Positions 9,901 to 17,468 of a stretch of DNA of 64,000 bases are shown piece after piece (position 1 is the stretch's first letter; every line of letters starts with the position of its first letter). The DNA is from Pedobacter sp. WC2423 (lineage in GTDB: Bacteria > Bacteroidota > Bacteroidia > Sphingobacteriales > Sphingobacteriaceae). Location of the stretch: positions 4,464,001-4,528,000 of the forward strand of contig NZ_CP162005.1 in NCBI RefSeq assembly GCF_040822065.1, read 5' to 3'. Made by a program: the position numbers and the translations under genes. The notes below the pieces were generated by a model that was not told the DNA's origin, did no database searches, and worked only from the letters and a program-made list of their open reading frames with translations.

Positions 9901-10309
9901 AATCTTTTACTGTTCCGGAGACCTTACGGTCTGCTTTTTTTAAAGGTGCTGGTATTTTTTTGAGGATCACATAGTCTCCTTTTTCGAGGCATTCAAAGCC
10001 TAATTTATGTAAAACTATCTCTACTTTCTCTTGCTTAAAGGTTTCGTTTAAGGCTTGTTTGCTGATCGATAACTGATCCTGATTGTAAACAAAATGAAGA
10101 CCTGTTTTCGCTTCTATTTCTTTCAGGATGGCGTGTTGAGATTTTTCTTTGGTGATCGTTAACGATACCAGGGCGCGGTCTAATTTCTGAGCCATTGTAA
10201 CAGAAGCGAAGAGTGTTCCGCAAAATGTACAGATGACCGTGAAAATTAATAAAGAATACTTCATGGCTTTATAAATGGCTGTTAACCTCTTATAGGAGGG
10301 TGTTTTCAT
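6920..10309 (-). CDS. SusC/RagA TonB-dependent transporter with STN signalling domain
   Basis: A 1129-residue outer-membrane channel. In order: a cleavable signal (about 15-40), an STN domain (about 48-118), a carboxypeptidase D-like regulatory beta domain (about 128-200), the family signature EVVVVGYGTQKK (207-218), a plug domain (about 220-340) and a 22-strand barrel ending in Phe (FGASLNF). The STN domain is what contacts a FecR-type anti-sigma factor in the periplasm, so this transporter should both import ligand with SusD and report its arrival. The sigma and FecR genes lie directly upstream on the same strand. The second ATG at codon 16 (MKYSLL) could be the true start, because the signal-like stretch begins there. 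Confidence 0.95.
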   Translation of the reverse strand: MKTPSYKRLTAIYKAMKYSLLIFTVICTFCGTLFASVTMAQKLDRALVSLTITKEKSQHAILKEIEAKTGLHFVYNQDQLSISKQALNETFKQEKVEIVLHKLGFECLEKGDYVILKKIPAPLKKADRKVSGTVKDSTGLAMPGVSVKVSGTTSGTTTNADGKFSISAPEEATLIFSMIGYKTQQVKIEGKSTINIILTEDNSQLNEVVVVGYGTQKKITVSGAVAEVSLDKLNSRSVNDIGSILQGKAPGVVVVTESGDPTANAKVNIRGQGGINGENPLYVIDGSLFYGTPVLNPNDIESISVLKDGAAAIYGARASGGVILITTKKGANQKLNITFDAKAGTQTAWKKLKSLNAKEFADVSNLAADNAGIPRKDAFNAVKYPDGQITRADWVDEIFRTGLIQDYNMGITGGNDKSSFYLSFNYRKAEGTLLNTYGNRYNFRINSEHRINSWMKVGENLFYDYTNGNGSNSNAPNINGANTKSAYTGTIISAIFYPSNVAPYTSTGAFSGLPLTYAGAYGDIINPVAYLKRLDVSNPVNTIVANPYAELDLAKGLKFRSNLSFTKRINNSKTFQTKVPEIGKIFDFNQLTQTSNTSNDLLAEQVLTYDKYFGSHHLNVIGGFSYQNTHSEYLSVFAQGFDDESPKYRYMVNATKPFLPESNVSSETLTSFFARANYDYKSKYLLSLIGRRDGTSLVAPQNRFANYYSASAGWVINREDFLNKVDWISNLKIRGSYGLLGNLASVTGQAVNPTLSKTTIYMGQNPAQLLGYYENVLSNPDLTWAKSKQTNIGLDFGIFKNRLNLVADYFIKDTKDMLIYQPLSGTTGVDGQWKNGGLSRDKGIEVGLNYNNQPEAAFQYSINATFTKMNNKLVSLPAGLTSQAVDFNVRGTLTPVLLQVGEPLYSYYVVQTAGIFQSDAEAKGYKNASGNMIQPNAKAGDFRFVDSNNDGKIDNNDRVFRGSAYPDFSYGFSFNASYKGFDLNLFAQGVKGNKLFNALKYTGLNAGSGQNYNLLKGVLDAWSPTNTGSSLPRISASDANGNFSTTSDFYLESGSYLRLKSATIGYTFPKTLLKAAKISNLRLYVTSNNLFTITKYSGFDPEVGMDQFGVDVGRYPQARTFLFGASLNF

Positions 10310-10398
10310 ACTGTTAATTGATTGGCGTTAATTGAATGATTAATTTGAGGGGGGCTGTATTAGTGAACATTGCCGTTTAATGGGGTTGTATCAGTGTT

Positions 10399-11358
10399 TC
10401 ATTGTTTATAGATTTTAAATGATTGATGAACTGGATTACTGTCATATTTAAGATTGTAAAGGCTGCAAATGATATTCAGGATCTCTTCTGGTTTTTGTTT
10501 GCTGTGAAAGGTTGCTGTACAGCCGAGATTCCCTAAGGAAGCTGGGTTCAGTTCGATTTTTATGGAGTAGATATATGCCAGTTGTTGCAATGCCTGATGC
10601 AGGTTTATCCCTTCAAACACTATCCTGGTGTCTGGAACGGGTGTCTGGCTGATGACGGCTGTTCCTTTGTTCTTGTCATAAGTGATTTGCTGACCTTTGA
10701 TCAATGTGCCGAATACCTGGCTTTTATTTCCTACGGCTACTTTACCAGTGCTTACTGAAATATTAAGGGCATTGGAGGCTTTAAATGCACGGATAGTAAA
10801 GGAGGTACCGAGTACTTTTGTATAAATTTTTCCTGGTAACTGAACGTTAAAAGGGCGTTTCTCATCATGAGCGATTTTAAAAAATGCTTCTCCTTCTTCT
10901 AAAGTAATCTCTCTGATTGAAGTGGCAAATTTTGCTGGGTAGGATAGTCTGCTGGACGGGCTCAGCGTGATTTCTGAACCGTCAGTTAAGGTAATTATCT
11001 TTTTCTCGTTTACCTGGGTACTGGCCAGGAGCAGGGTTGTTTGTGCTTTTTGCTGCGGATGAGGTGCAATTTTCCACCAGGCTAAGCCTATGCTGCAAAC
11101 AAGCAGGATTGAGGCTGCAATTTGAAGAAAGGAAGTGTTGCGGATGAATGCTGTTTTTGGTTCAGGTTTTTGCCGGATGTGTTGTTGCAGGGCAATCAGC
11201 ATCTTTCGTTTTATAACAGCTTTCTGGTTTTGACTTAATGTTTTGCTTTTTCCTTCATAGGAATTATACCAGTTTTCAACCTGCTCAATTTCTTTGGGGG
11301 TCGCTTTAGCGTCTGAATATTTTTTCAGCAGATCTTCTGCAAGATTTTTGTCTTCCAT
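10399..11358 (-). CDS. FecR-like anti-sigma factor
   Basis: A 319-residue single-pass inner-membrane regulator. The N-terminal cytoplasmic segment (1-75) should hold the sigma factor. A membrane helix spans about 77-96. The periplasmic FecR domain follows (TLTDGSEITLSPSSRL, then GEAFFKIAHDEKRPF). The C-terminal DUF4974-type domain, which resembles an STN fold, ends the protein. It lies between the ECF sigma gene and SusC. The family relays ligand binding by the STN domain of the transporter to the sigma factor. No truncation is visible. Confidence 0.93.
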   Translation of the reverse strand: MEDKNLAEDLLKKYSDAKATPKEIEQVENWYNSYEGKSKTLSQNQKAVIKRKMLIALQQHIRQKPEPKTAFIRNTSFLQIAASILLVCSIGLAWWKIAPHPQQKAQTTLLLASTQVNEKKIITLTDGSEITLSPSSRLSYPAKFATSIREITLEEGEAFFKIAHDEKRPFNVQLPGKIYTKVLGTSFTIRAFKASNALNISVSTGKVAVGNKSQVFGTLIKGQQITYDKNKGTAVISQTPVPDTRIVFEGINLHQALQQLAYIYSIKIELNPASLGNLGCTATFHSKQKPEEILNIICSLYNLKYDSNPVHQSFKIYKQ

Positions 11359-11426
11359 CTACCAACCAGTCAGTTTAAGTAGCTATTGGTACCGGAAAAT
11401 GGTGTTAAGGTTAGGTTACGTTTTTG

Positions 11427-11969
11427 TTAAAAGAAGAACAGGGTCAGATAGGCCAGTCTTTTCCTGATAATTTTTAGTGCTGCGGTGAGTTGGTTTTTAA
11501 CAGTCTGTATGGAAAGGTTAAGTTCTGCTGAGATTTCATTGTTAGATTTTTCCTGTTTTCTGCTCATGGAAAAGATCTGACGCATGCGTTCTGGCAGTTC
11601 AGCTATTGCCTGATCAAGTTCTTGATGAATTTCTTTGACTGCCAGTTCATTGGTGGGGTGAAGGGGAGAGGTGTTACCGATCAGGGAGTAAAGGTCTTCT
11701 GTGTATTTTTCTTTGGTCAGGTTTGCTTTGAAATAATTGATGACACGGTATTTTACGGAGGTGAGCAGGTAGCAGGAGAGGGTTTCTCTGATTTCCAGGG
11801 TTTCACGCTTTTCCCACAAGGAGATGAAAATATCCTGGGTAATGTCCTGGGCAATATCTTCTGTACCAACACGTTTGTAAGCAGCGTCAAATACTTGTTC
11901 CCAGTGTTTTTTGTAAATGGTTTCCATTGCAGTTTGATCGCCTTGTTTTAAGGAAGTCATCAGATCCAT
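11427..11969 (-). CDS. ECF sigma factor (FecI-like), start revised
   Basis: An RNA polymerase sigma-70 factor of the extracytoplasmic-function class, 180 residues from the chosen start. Region 2 (DIAQDITQDIFISLWEKRE) and region 4 (SNNEISAELNLSIQTVKNQ, a helix-turn-helix) are both complete. The open frame extends upstream to an ATG at 12080, but that adds 37 residues unlike the family. Family members begin a few residues before the LKQGDQTAME segment, and a TAnnTTTG box lies inside the upstream extension. I therefore prefer the ATG at 11969 (MDLMTSLKQ) or 11958. It should direct transcription of the downstream SusCD-phosphatase genes when FecR releases it. Confidence 0.9.
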   Translation of the reverse strand: MDLMTSLKQGDQTAMETIYKKHWEQVFDAAYKRVGTEDIAQDITQDIFISLWEKRETLEIRETLSCYLLTSVKYRVINYFKANLTKEKYTEDLYSLIGNTSPLHPTNELAVKEIHQELDQAIAELPERMRQIFSMSRKQEKSNNEISAELNLSIQTVKNQLTAALKIIRKRLAYLTLFFF

Positions 11970-11986
11970 TGGTTGTGATTTTTTCG

Positions 11987-11994
11987 CAAAGATA
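11987..11994 (-). promoter_or_regulatory. Candidate -7 box for the sigma-FecR genes
   Basis: On the minus strand it reads TATCTTTG, matching TAnnTTTG, 18 bases before the preferred sigma start. A promoter here would exclude translation from the longer upstream ATG. The -33 element is not evident. Confidence 0.35.
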
Positions 11995-12140
11995 TTCTGG
12001 GGGTGTTGTTTTAATGTTACGTTAAAAACAAGCATAGTATATTTTTGCCGGTAATCAGGAGTAGTGGGGCTTTGGTTCACATTATAAGCTGAGTGAAAAT
12101 GTAAGGGTGGCTTTTAGTAAGTAGGTTTTTCATATAGTAT

Positions 12141-12219
12141 AAAAAAAGCAACAGGCCATATTTCTGCCGACGTTCCTGAATTAGGAACAATGTCAGAAAT
12201 ATGGCCTGTTGCTTTTTTT
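12141..12219. repeat. 79-nt hairpin with perfect 26-bp outer arms
   Basis: Arms 12141-12166 and 12194-12219 are perfect complements, with a run of seven A at one end and seven T at the other. Inside, 12172-12188 forms a second 6-bp stem (GTTCCT/AGGAAC). The T-run fits a bidirectional terminator, but no gene is known to end here from either side. It may terminate a small RNA, protect the flanks from read-through, or be a mobile-element relic. Confidence 0.8.
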
Positions 12220-12385
12220 ATTCCTTAAGTTTTCAGTATTACCCTTTACATAATTAAAAAGACACCGTTTCATTTAAGTCAGTGTACTAATTGTGAAGGG
12301 TGTGGGTTGTTGGTTAGGAGGAGAAAAGTTTTGGTTTGCTTTGAGATGAGAGGTTTGGTTTCGTCAACTGTTCAAGGTTTATAAT

Positions 12386-12450
12386 TGATCGGTGTTGAGA
12401 GGGGGTTGAAAGGGCCATTGGCCCTTTCAACCCCCTCTCAACACCGATCA
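12386..12450. repeat. 65-bp perfect palindrome with 1-nt centre
   Basis: Arms of 32 bp (12386-12417 and 12419-12450) are exact reverse complements about a single T at 12418. The arms are GC-richer than the surroundings, with a G5 run and its C5 partner. There is no T-run after either arm, so a classical terminator is unlikely. Function unknown. Confidence 0.85.
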
Positions 12451-12616
12451 GAAATACATTGTCTATACTGGAATTAGTTTACAGTATGTCTTATACTGAA
12501 ATTACCTGACGTCATGCCTGTTAATGAATAGGATTTCGGAGTCGCTTTGACCGCTTTCAGAAGCTGTCAAAAACCAGATGTAACAGGCAGATAACGAAAG
12601 ATTAACTTTTATTTGA

Positions 12617-12624
12617 TAAATTTG
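12617..12624 (+). promoter_or_regulatory. Candidate -7 box for Xaa-Pro aminopeptidase
   Basis: TAAATTTG matches TAnnTTTG and lies 19 bases before the ATG at 12644, implying a very short leader. No good -33 TTTG at the right spacing. Confidence 0.35.
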
Positions 12625-12643
12625 ATGTTATAAACAATCATAT

Positions 12644-13996
12644 ATGTTCGCTAAAGAAGTCTACCAGGAAAGAAGAAATAAGCTTAAATCAGAGATAGGA
12701 GAAGGAATTATCCTTTTGCATGGAAATGGGGAAAGTGGAATAAATTTCAGGGATAATACTTATCATTTTCGTCAGGATAGCTGTTTCCTTTATTTTACAG
12801 GAATCAGCCGTCCGGATTTATGCCTGGTCATTGATATTGATAACGATCAGGAGATTTTATTCGGGGATGAACTTACGGTAGATGATATTGTATGGACGGG
12901 GGCACTGGAAACTATAGAAGCTCAGGCGGAAAAGACGGGTATTGCTTTTACGAGAAAGAAAACAGAAGTTATAAATGCTTTGGCGGGTAACAGGAAAGTT
13001 CATTTCCTTCCGGTTTACAGAGCAGAAACTTCTTTAAAATTGATGGATTGGGGATTAACAGGTGAAGCTTCAGTACCTTTAATTAAAGCAATTGTAGCGC
13101 AACGCTCCATTAAGAGCGCGCAAGAGATACAGGAAATAGAAAAAGCAATTGCAATCAGTACTTTGATGCAGTTGAAGGCACAGGAAATTGCGCGTCCGGG
13201 GGTTACTGAAAATGCAGTTGCTGCACAGCTGCAGGCGGTAGCGATTGCGAATGGCGGCCAGCTTGCTTTCCCAAGCATCCTTACGGTAAATGGTGAAATT
13301 CTGCATAACCATGCAAGTAATACTGTTTTGAAGGATGGACAAATGGTTTTATGTGATTGTGGGGCAGAAAATGAGCTGTTTTATGCGGGAGATTTAACAC
13401 GTACTTTTCCGGTAGGTAAAACTTTCACTCCATTACAACAGGATGTTTATCATATTGTTCTGAATGCACAGTTAAAAGCTATTGAAGCTCTTAGGCCCGG
13501 CGTGCTTTATAAGGATGTGCATTTATTGGCAAGTGAGCATTTAGTACGCGGGCTTACTGATTTAGGTTTGATGAAGGGCGATCCTGAACAGGCGGTTGCT
13601 GAAGGGGCACATACTTTGTTTTTTCAATGTGGTCTGGGCCATATGATGGGGCTTGATGTGCATGATATGGAGAATCTGGGAGAAGAGTATATTGGCTATA
13701 CAGCTGAATTGAAAAAGAGTAAAGAGTTTGGGTTAAAGTCATTGCGTTTAGGTAAGGCTCTTGAACCGGGTTTTGTAGTCACCGTTGAACCAGGATTATA
13801 TTTTATACCGGTATTAATAGATTCATGGGCTGCGGAAAATAAGCATGCTCAATTTATTAATTATGAAAAAGTGAAGCAGTTCAGGGATTTTGGCGGAATA
13901 AGGATTGAGGATGATTTCCTGATTACAGCAACGGGAAACCGTCTTTTAGGCCCCCCGCTGATCAAAACTGTGGAAGAGTTGCACGCTAACCGATAG
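12644..13996 (+). CDS. pepP: Xaa-Pro aminopeptidase (aminopeptidase P, M24B)
   Basis: A 450-residue cytoplasmic dinuclear metallopeptidase that removes an N-terminal residue preceding proline. The N-terminal creatinase-like AMP_N domain spans about 1-160 (FRQDSCFLYFTG). The M24 pita-bread domain follows with all five metal ligands: Asp238 (LCDCGAE), Asp250 (AGDLTRT), His333 (GLGHMMGLDVHD), Glu382 (TVEPGLY) and Glu422 (IRIEDDF). Length is typical of the family. The gene stands alone between the hairpin-rich gap and the Endo H-like gene, with no sign of an operon. There is no signal peptide. Confidence 0.95.
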   Translation: MFAKEVYQERRNKLKSEIGEGIILLHGNGESGINFRDNTYHFRQDSCFLYFTGISRPDLCLVIDIDNDQEILFGDELTVDDIVWTGALETIEAQAEKTGIAFTRKKTEVINALAGNRKVHFLPVYRAETSLKLMDWGLTGEASVPLIKAIVAQRSIKSAQEIQEIEKAIAISTLMQLKAQEIARPGVTENAVAAQLQAVAIANGGQLAFPSILTVNGEILHNHASNTVLKDGQMVLCDCGAENELFYAGDLTRTFPVGKTFTPLQQDVYHIVLNAQLKAIEALRPGVLYKDVHLLASEHLVRGLTDLGLMKGDPEQAVAEGAHTLFFQCGLGHMMGLDVHDMENLGEEYIGYTAELKKSKEFGLKSLRLGKALEPGFVVTVEPGLYFIPVLIDSWAAENKHAQFINYEKVKQFRDFGGIRIEDDFLITATGNRLLGPPLIKTVEELHANR

Positions 13997-14098
13997 GAGC
14001 CAGGATTGCCGGTCCGGGCTGTTATCTGATCCTGATATTGTACCTGAAATAAAAGAAGATCAGTCTATTGATTTGTTCAAAGCAATCTCCTAACTTAG

Positions 14099-14139
14099 AT
14101 CTGCTTAAACGTTTTATCTGATAAAACATTTAAGCAGAT
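14099..14139. terminator. 41-bp near-perfect palindrome after pepP
   Basis: Arms of 20 bp (14099-14118 and 14120-14139) flank a single T at 14119, with one C/T difference that is a G-U pair in RNA. It lies about 100 bases past the aminopeptidase stop and 60 before the next start. It has no strong T-run, so termination is possible but an operator role cannot be excluded. Its odd-centred form resembles the 65-bp palindrome at 12386. Confidence 0.5.
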
Positions 14140-14198
14140 TTCATCAAAAAATAACCAAATATTTAAACAACAATTAATCATCTACCAAATTAATTAGT

Positions 14199-15152
14199 AT
14201 GAACAAAAAATTCAATGCAATCTTAAAGAAGACTGCAATTACTTCGGTAAGTCTTGTCCTTTTAATGGCTACAGCTTGTAAAAAGGATCAATCAGTAAAT
14301 CAAACTCCAGATCAGAATCTGTCTTCCAATCAAACGAATGCCATCGGTCAGGCCGGACCTCTTGGGGTTTGTTATGTAGAAGTGAACAGCAATGATCTAT
14401 TAGAGGTTGGTAAGTATAAATTGGCGAATGGCAAACAGTTATTTGATATCGGAATAATTTTCGCTGCCAATATTAATTATAACACTACTACACAAAAAGC
14501 AGAGTTGTTTTTTAACCCGCAAGTGACCAGTGTATTAAATAACAGGGCTACTAAAATTAAGCCGCTGCAAGATAAAGGCATCAAGGTAATGCTTTCTGTT
14601 TTAGGTAATCACCAGGGAGCTGGTTTTGCTAACTTCCCTAACCAGGCAGCTGCACAGGTATTTGCACAACAACTGAGTAATGCTGTGACTACGTATGGTT
14701 TGGACGGAATTGATTTTGATGATGAATACTCAGAATATGGCAACAATGGAACAGGACAACCAAATTCAAGTTCTTTTGTATACCTGGTTACTGCACTTCG
14801 TCAGTTAATGCCTAATAAAATTATATCCTTCTATAATATCGGCCCTTCAGCTTCAAACTTATCTTACAATGGCGTAACTGTAGGTTCTAAAGTAAATTAT
14901 GCATGGAACCCATATTACGGTACTTATTCTGTACCTAATATTCCAGGTTTGACTAAAAGCCAGTTAGGCCCTGCGGCAACTGATATTCAGGCAACCAGCG
15001 TAACTACTGCAACTACAAATGCAACCAAAACTGTAAACGAGGGCTATGGTGTTTATCTGTACTATAATCTGACAGGTACTAATAAAAGCACTTACTTATC
15101 AAGTATATCCAAAGCATTATACGGTGGACAGGCTACGACCTACACTCCATAG
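14199..15152 (+). CDS. Endo H-like endo-beta-N-acetylglucosaminidase (GH18) lipoprotein
   Basis: A 317-residue GH18 enzyme of the Endo H / Endo F1 type, which cuts between the two core GlcNAc residues of high-mannose or hybrid N-glycans. Residues 1-27 form a lipoprotein signal (LLMATACKK, Cys27), so it is membrane anchored. The TIM-barrel catalytic signature LDGIDFDDEYSEYG includes DxxDxDxE as Asp169, Asp172, Asp174 and the acid Glu176. The segment NNGTGQPNSSS that follows also resembles Endo H. The rest of the (beta/alpha)8 barrel is present and the length is normal. It stands alone, with a terminator at 15184. A close copy lies at 19305. Exact glycan preference cannot be read from the sequence. 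Confidence 0.9.
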   Translation: MNKKFNAILKKTAITSVSLVLLMATACKKDQSVNQTPDQNLSSNQTNAIGQAGPLGVCYVEVNSNDLLEVGKYKLANGKQLFDIGIIFAANINYNTTTQKAELFFNPQVTSVLNNRATKIKPLQDKGIKVMLSVLGNHQGAGFANFPNQAAAQVFAQQLSNAVTTYGLDGIDFDDEYSEYGNNGTGQPNSSSFVYLVTALRQLMPNKIISFYNIGPSASNLSYNGVTVGSKVNYAWNPYYGTYSVPNIPGLTKSQLGPAATDIQATSVTTATTNATKTVNEGYGVYLYYNLTGTNKSTYLSSISKALYGGQATTYTP

Positions 15153-15183
15153 TATATTCTATTAACACACACCAGGAATGAAG

Positions 15184-15216
15184 AAGGGGGCGCAAAAAAA
15201 GCGCTCCTTTTTTTTA
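15184..15216 (+). terminator. Terminator of the Endo H-like gene
   Basis: A 10-bp stem (15184-15193 with 15201-15210, two G-U pairs) with an A7 loop, followed by a T-run. It begins 31 bases past the stop codon. Confidence 0.8.
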
Positions 15217-15237
15217 TCGGTATTCTGTAAAAAAAGT

Positions 15238-15254
15238 ATTTGTTTAAAACAAAT
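15238..15254. promoter_or_regulatory. 17-bp A/T palindrome upstream of transketolase
   Basis: ATTTGTTT and AAACAAAT flank a single A, 45 bases before the transketolase start. The position suits an operator or part of the promoter region. AT-rich palindromes arise easily by chance in this genome. Confidence 0.25.
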
Positions 15255-15298
15255 AGGGCATTTGATCGTAGTAAAAGTATCACAATAAATACTTAAAA

Positions 15299-17338
15299 AT
15301 GGATTCGAATCTTAACATTGAAGAATTAGCAATTAATACTGTACGTACTTTATCAATTGATGCTGTACAGAAAGCGAACTCCGGACATCCAGGGATGCCT
15401 ATGGGTGCTGCGCCGATGGGGCATGTATTGTATGCGCATTATATGAAGTATAATCCTAAAAACCCGGATTGGGCTAACAGGGACAGGTTTATTTTGTCAG
15501 CTGGACATGGCTGTATGTTACAATATAGTTTATTGCACCTCACTGGTTTTAATGTAACTATTGATGATCTTAAGAATTTCCGCCAGCTGAACAGTAAAAC
15601 TGCCGGTCATCCAGAATATGGTTTAATTGACGGTGTCGATGTAACGACCGGGCCACTGGGACAGGGGTTTGCAAATGGTGTAGGTTTCGCAATCGCACAA
15701 AGACACCTTGCAGCCAGGTTCAACAAACCGGGATTTGATTTATTTGACTATAAAATTTACGCGATCTGTAGTGATGGCGATATGATGGAAGGTGTAACTT
15801 CTGAAGCTGCTTCATTAGCGGGCCACCTGGAGCTGGGCAATCTGATCTATTTATACGATGATAACCATATCTCTATCGAAGGAGATACAGATATAGCGTT
15901 CACGGAAGATGTAACTAAACGTTTTGAAGCTTACAACTGGCATGTACAGGAAATAAGTGACGGAAATGATATTACCGCAATTATCAATGCGGTAAGGAAT
16001 GCCAAAGCAGAAGTTCATCGCCCTTCATTAATCAAAGTTCGTACACAAATTGCTTATGGTAGCCCAAATAAAGCAAATACTTCGGGTTCGCACGGGTCTC
16101 CGCTAGGTGCTGATGAGATTAAGCTGGTTAAAGAATTCTTTGGCTTTGACCCTGAAAAATCATTCTTTGTTCCGGCAGAAGTTGATGAGTTCTATCAGGC
16201 TGCGGGTAAAAAAGGGACAGAGGCTAATGAAAAATGGGACGAGTTATTTGCTCAGTATAAAGTAGTGCATCCTGAGCTTGCGGAAGCTTACGAACAGGCG
16301 TTTAAAGGTGAATTACCAAAAGACTGGAAAAAATCCCTGCCCGTATTCGCTCCTTCAAAAGATAAAATGGCAACCCGTCAGGCTTCCGGAAAAGTTTTGA
16401 ATGCAATTGCTGCCAGTTTACCCGGATTAATAGGAGGATCAGCAGATTTAGCCCCATCTACGGATACAAATCTTAAAGAATATAGTTCCTTTACACCAGA
16501 AGACCGTACCGGACGTAATTTCCATTTCGGTATTCGCGAACATGCAATGGGTTCTGCTTTAGTAGGCATGGCCTTAACCAGAGGTGTGATTCCTTTCGGG
16601 GCGACCTTCCTGATGTTCTCGGAATATATGCGTCCGCCGATTCGTTTAGCAGCCATTATGAAAATCAGACCTATCTTTGTCTATACGCATGATAGTATAG
16701 GTTTAGGAGAGGATGGAACTACGCATCAACCCGTGGAACAACTGATCTCGTTGCGCTCTATACCAAACATAACTTTAATTCGTCCGGCAGATGCAAATGA
16801 AACAGCTCAGGCATGGAGAGTAGCTCTTGAACATAAAGATGGGCCGGTGGCGTTAGTCTTTACCAGACAAGGTTTGCCAGTATTAGATCAGGATAAATAT
16901 GGTAAAGCAGAAAACCTGGAAAAAGGAGCTTATATTCTTTCCGAAGCTGAAGGTACTGCAGAGCTTATCCTGATTGCAACAGGTTCTGAAGTTGCTTTGA
17001 TTCTGGATGCACAGTCAAAATTAAAAGAAGAAGGAATTGCTGCGCGCGTAGTGAGTATGCCATCGTGGGAGCTTTTTGAAAAACAAAATGCTGCTTATCA
17101 GGAGGAAGTTTTTCCAAAAGCAATCCGTAAACGTTTAGCCGTAGAAACCGGTTCTCCACTAGGCTGGCACAAATATGTAACTGACGAAGGAGATATCATT
17201 GCGATGCATACTTTCGGAGAATCTGCTCCTGCAGAAGAACTTTACAAAGTATTCGGTTTTACGATTGATAATGTAGTGACTAAAGCAAAAGCGCTGTTAG
17301 TTCATAAAACGACAAAGAGCCTGTATCATAAATCATGA
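15299..17338 (+). CDS. tkt: Transketolase with IS-derived C-terminal tail
   Basis: A 679-residue thiamine-diphosphate enzyme of the pentose phosphate pathway that moves two-carbon ketol units between sugar phosphates. Seen in order: the N-terminal pyrophosphate domain (SGHPGMPMGAAP; GDGDMMEG-like SDGDMMEG with the metal-binding Asp), the pyrimidine domain (FGIREHAMG with the catalytic Glu, THDSIGLGEDGTTHQPVEQ) and the C-terminal domain. The active site is complete. The last 13 residues (LVHKTTKSLYHKS) are encoded by the left end of an IS1182-family element. Removing the IS would give 668 residues ending in KALSL. The tail lies outside the catalytic domains, so the enzyme is probably active. 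Confidence 0.96.
   Translation: MDSNLNIEELAINTVRTLSIDAVQKANSGHPGMPMGAAPMGHVLYAHYMKYNPKNPDWANRDRFILSAGHGCMLQYSLLHLTGFNVTIDDLKNFRQLNSKTAGHPEYGLIDGVDVTTGPLGQGFANGVGFAIAQRHLAARFNKPGFDLFDYKIYAICSDGDMMEGVTSEAASLAGHLELGNLIYLYDDNHISIEGDTDIAFTEDVTKRFEAYNWHVQEISDGNDITAIINAVRNAKAEVHRPSLIKVRTQIAYGSPNKANTSGSHGSPLGADEIKLVKEFFGFDPEKSFFVPAEVDEFYQAAGKKGTEANEKWDELFAQYKVVHPELAEAYEQAFKGELPKDWKKSLPVFAPSKDKMATRQASGKVLNAIAASLPGLIGGSADLAPSTDTNLKEYSSFTPEDRTGRNFHFGIREHAMGSALVGMALTRGVIPFGATFLMFSEYMRPPIRLAAIMKIRPIFVYTHDSIGLGEDGTTHQPVEQLISLRSIPNITLIRPADANETAQAWRVALEHKDGPVALVFTRQGLPVLDQDKYGKAENLEKGAYILSEAEGTAELILIATGSEVALILDAQSKLKEEGIAARVVSMPSWELFEKQNAAYQEEVFPKAIRKRLAVETGSPLGWHKYVTDEGDIIAMHTFGESAPAEELYKVFGFTIDNVVTKAKALLVHKTTKSLYHKS
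17294..17296 (+). repeat. Possible 3-bp target-site duplication (left)
   Basis: CTG directly before the left IS end; the same CTG follows the right end at 19153-19155. Three bases is weak evidence on its own, but removing the IS with one CTG restores a sensible transketolase end. Confidence 0.5.
17297..17329 (+). repeat. IS left terminal inverted repeat
   Basis: Starts TTAGTTCATAAAACGAC. The reverse complement of 19120-19152 matches at all but one base (C here, G there, base 24). It overlaps the 3' end of the transketolase coding region. Confidence 0.9.
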
Positions 17339-17348
17339 TTCAGGCTCT
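17316..17348 (+). terminator. Hairpin at left IS end, overlapping the tkt stop
   Basis: 14-bp arms (17316-17329 with 17335-17348, one mismatch) around a 5-base loop. The transketolase stop codon (17336-17338) lies inside the right arm. It probably ends tkt transcription and shields the transposase from read-through. Confidence 0.6.
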
Positions 17349-17468
17349 TCTTCGTTTTAAAGGACTTCTTTCTTCCTGATCTTAAGTAATTTAGGGCAAA
17401 ATATTTCTGCTGATATTTGATTTAACAACTTGATTTTCATATATTTAAGCTGCAAACATTAGTAGAAT

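Larger units (their letters stand above)
12081..12643. other. 563-bp divergent intergenic region with two long hairpins
   Basis: No supported gene lies between the sigma gene (leftward) and the aminopeptidase gene (rightward). The region holds two long inverted repeats (listed separately) and the candidate aminopeptidase promoter. The stretch 12230-12385 is rich in G and T on the plus strand (GGTTTGGTTT-like runs) and has no recognisable feature. Confidence 0.6.

Noticed and set aside
12230..12385. G/T-rich stretch considered as an RNA gene or telomere-like repeat
   Set aside because: No regular repeat unit and no tRNA or riboswitch-like folding pattern seen.
15301..15320. TTCGAATC-like stretch considered as a tRNA T-arm
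   Set aside because: It is the start of the transketolase coding region, with no cloverleaf around it.
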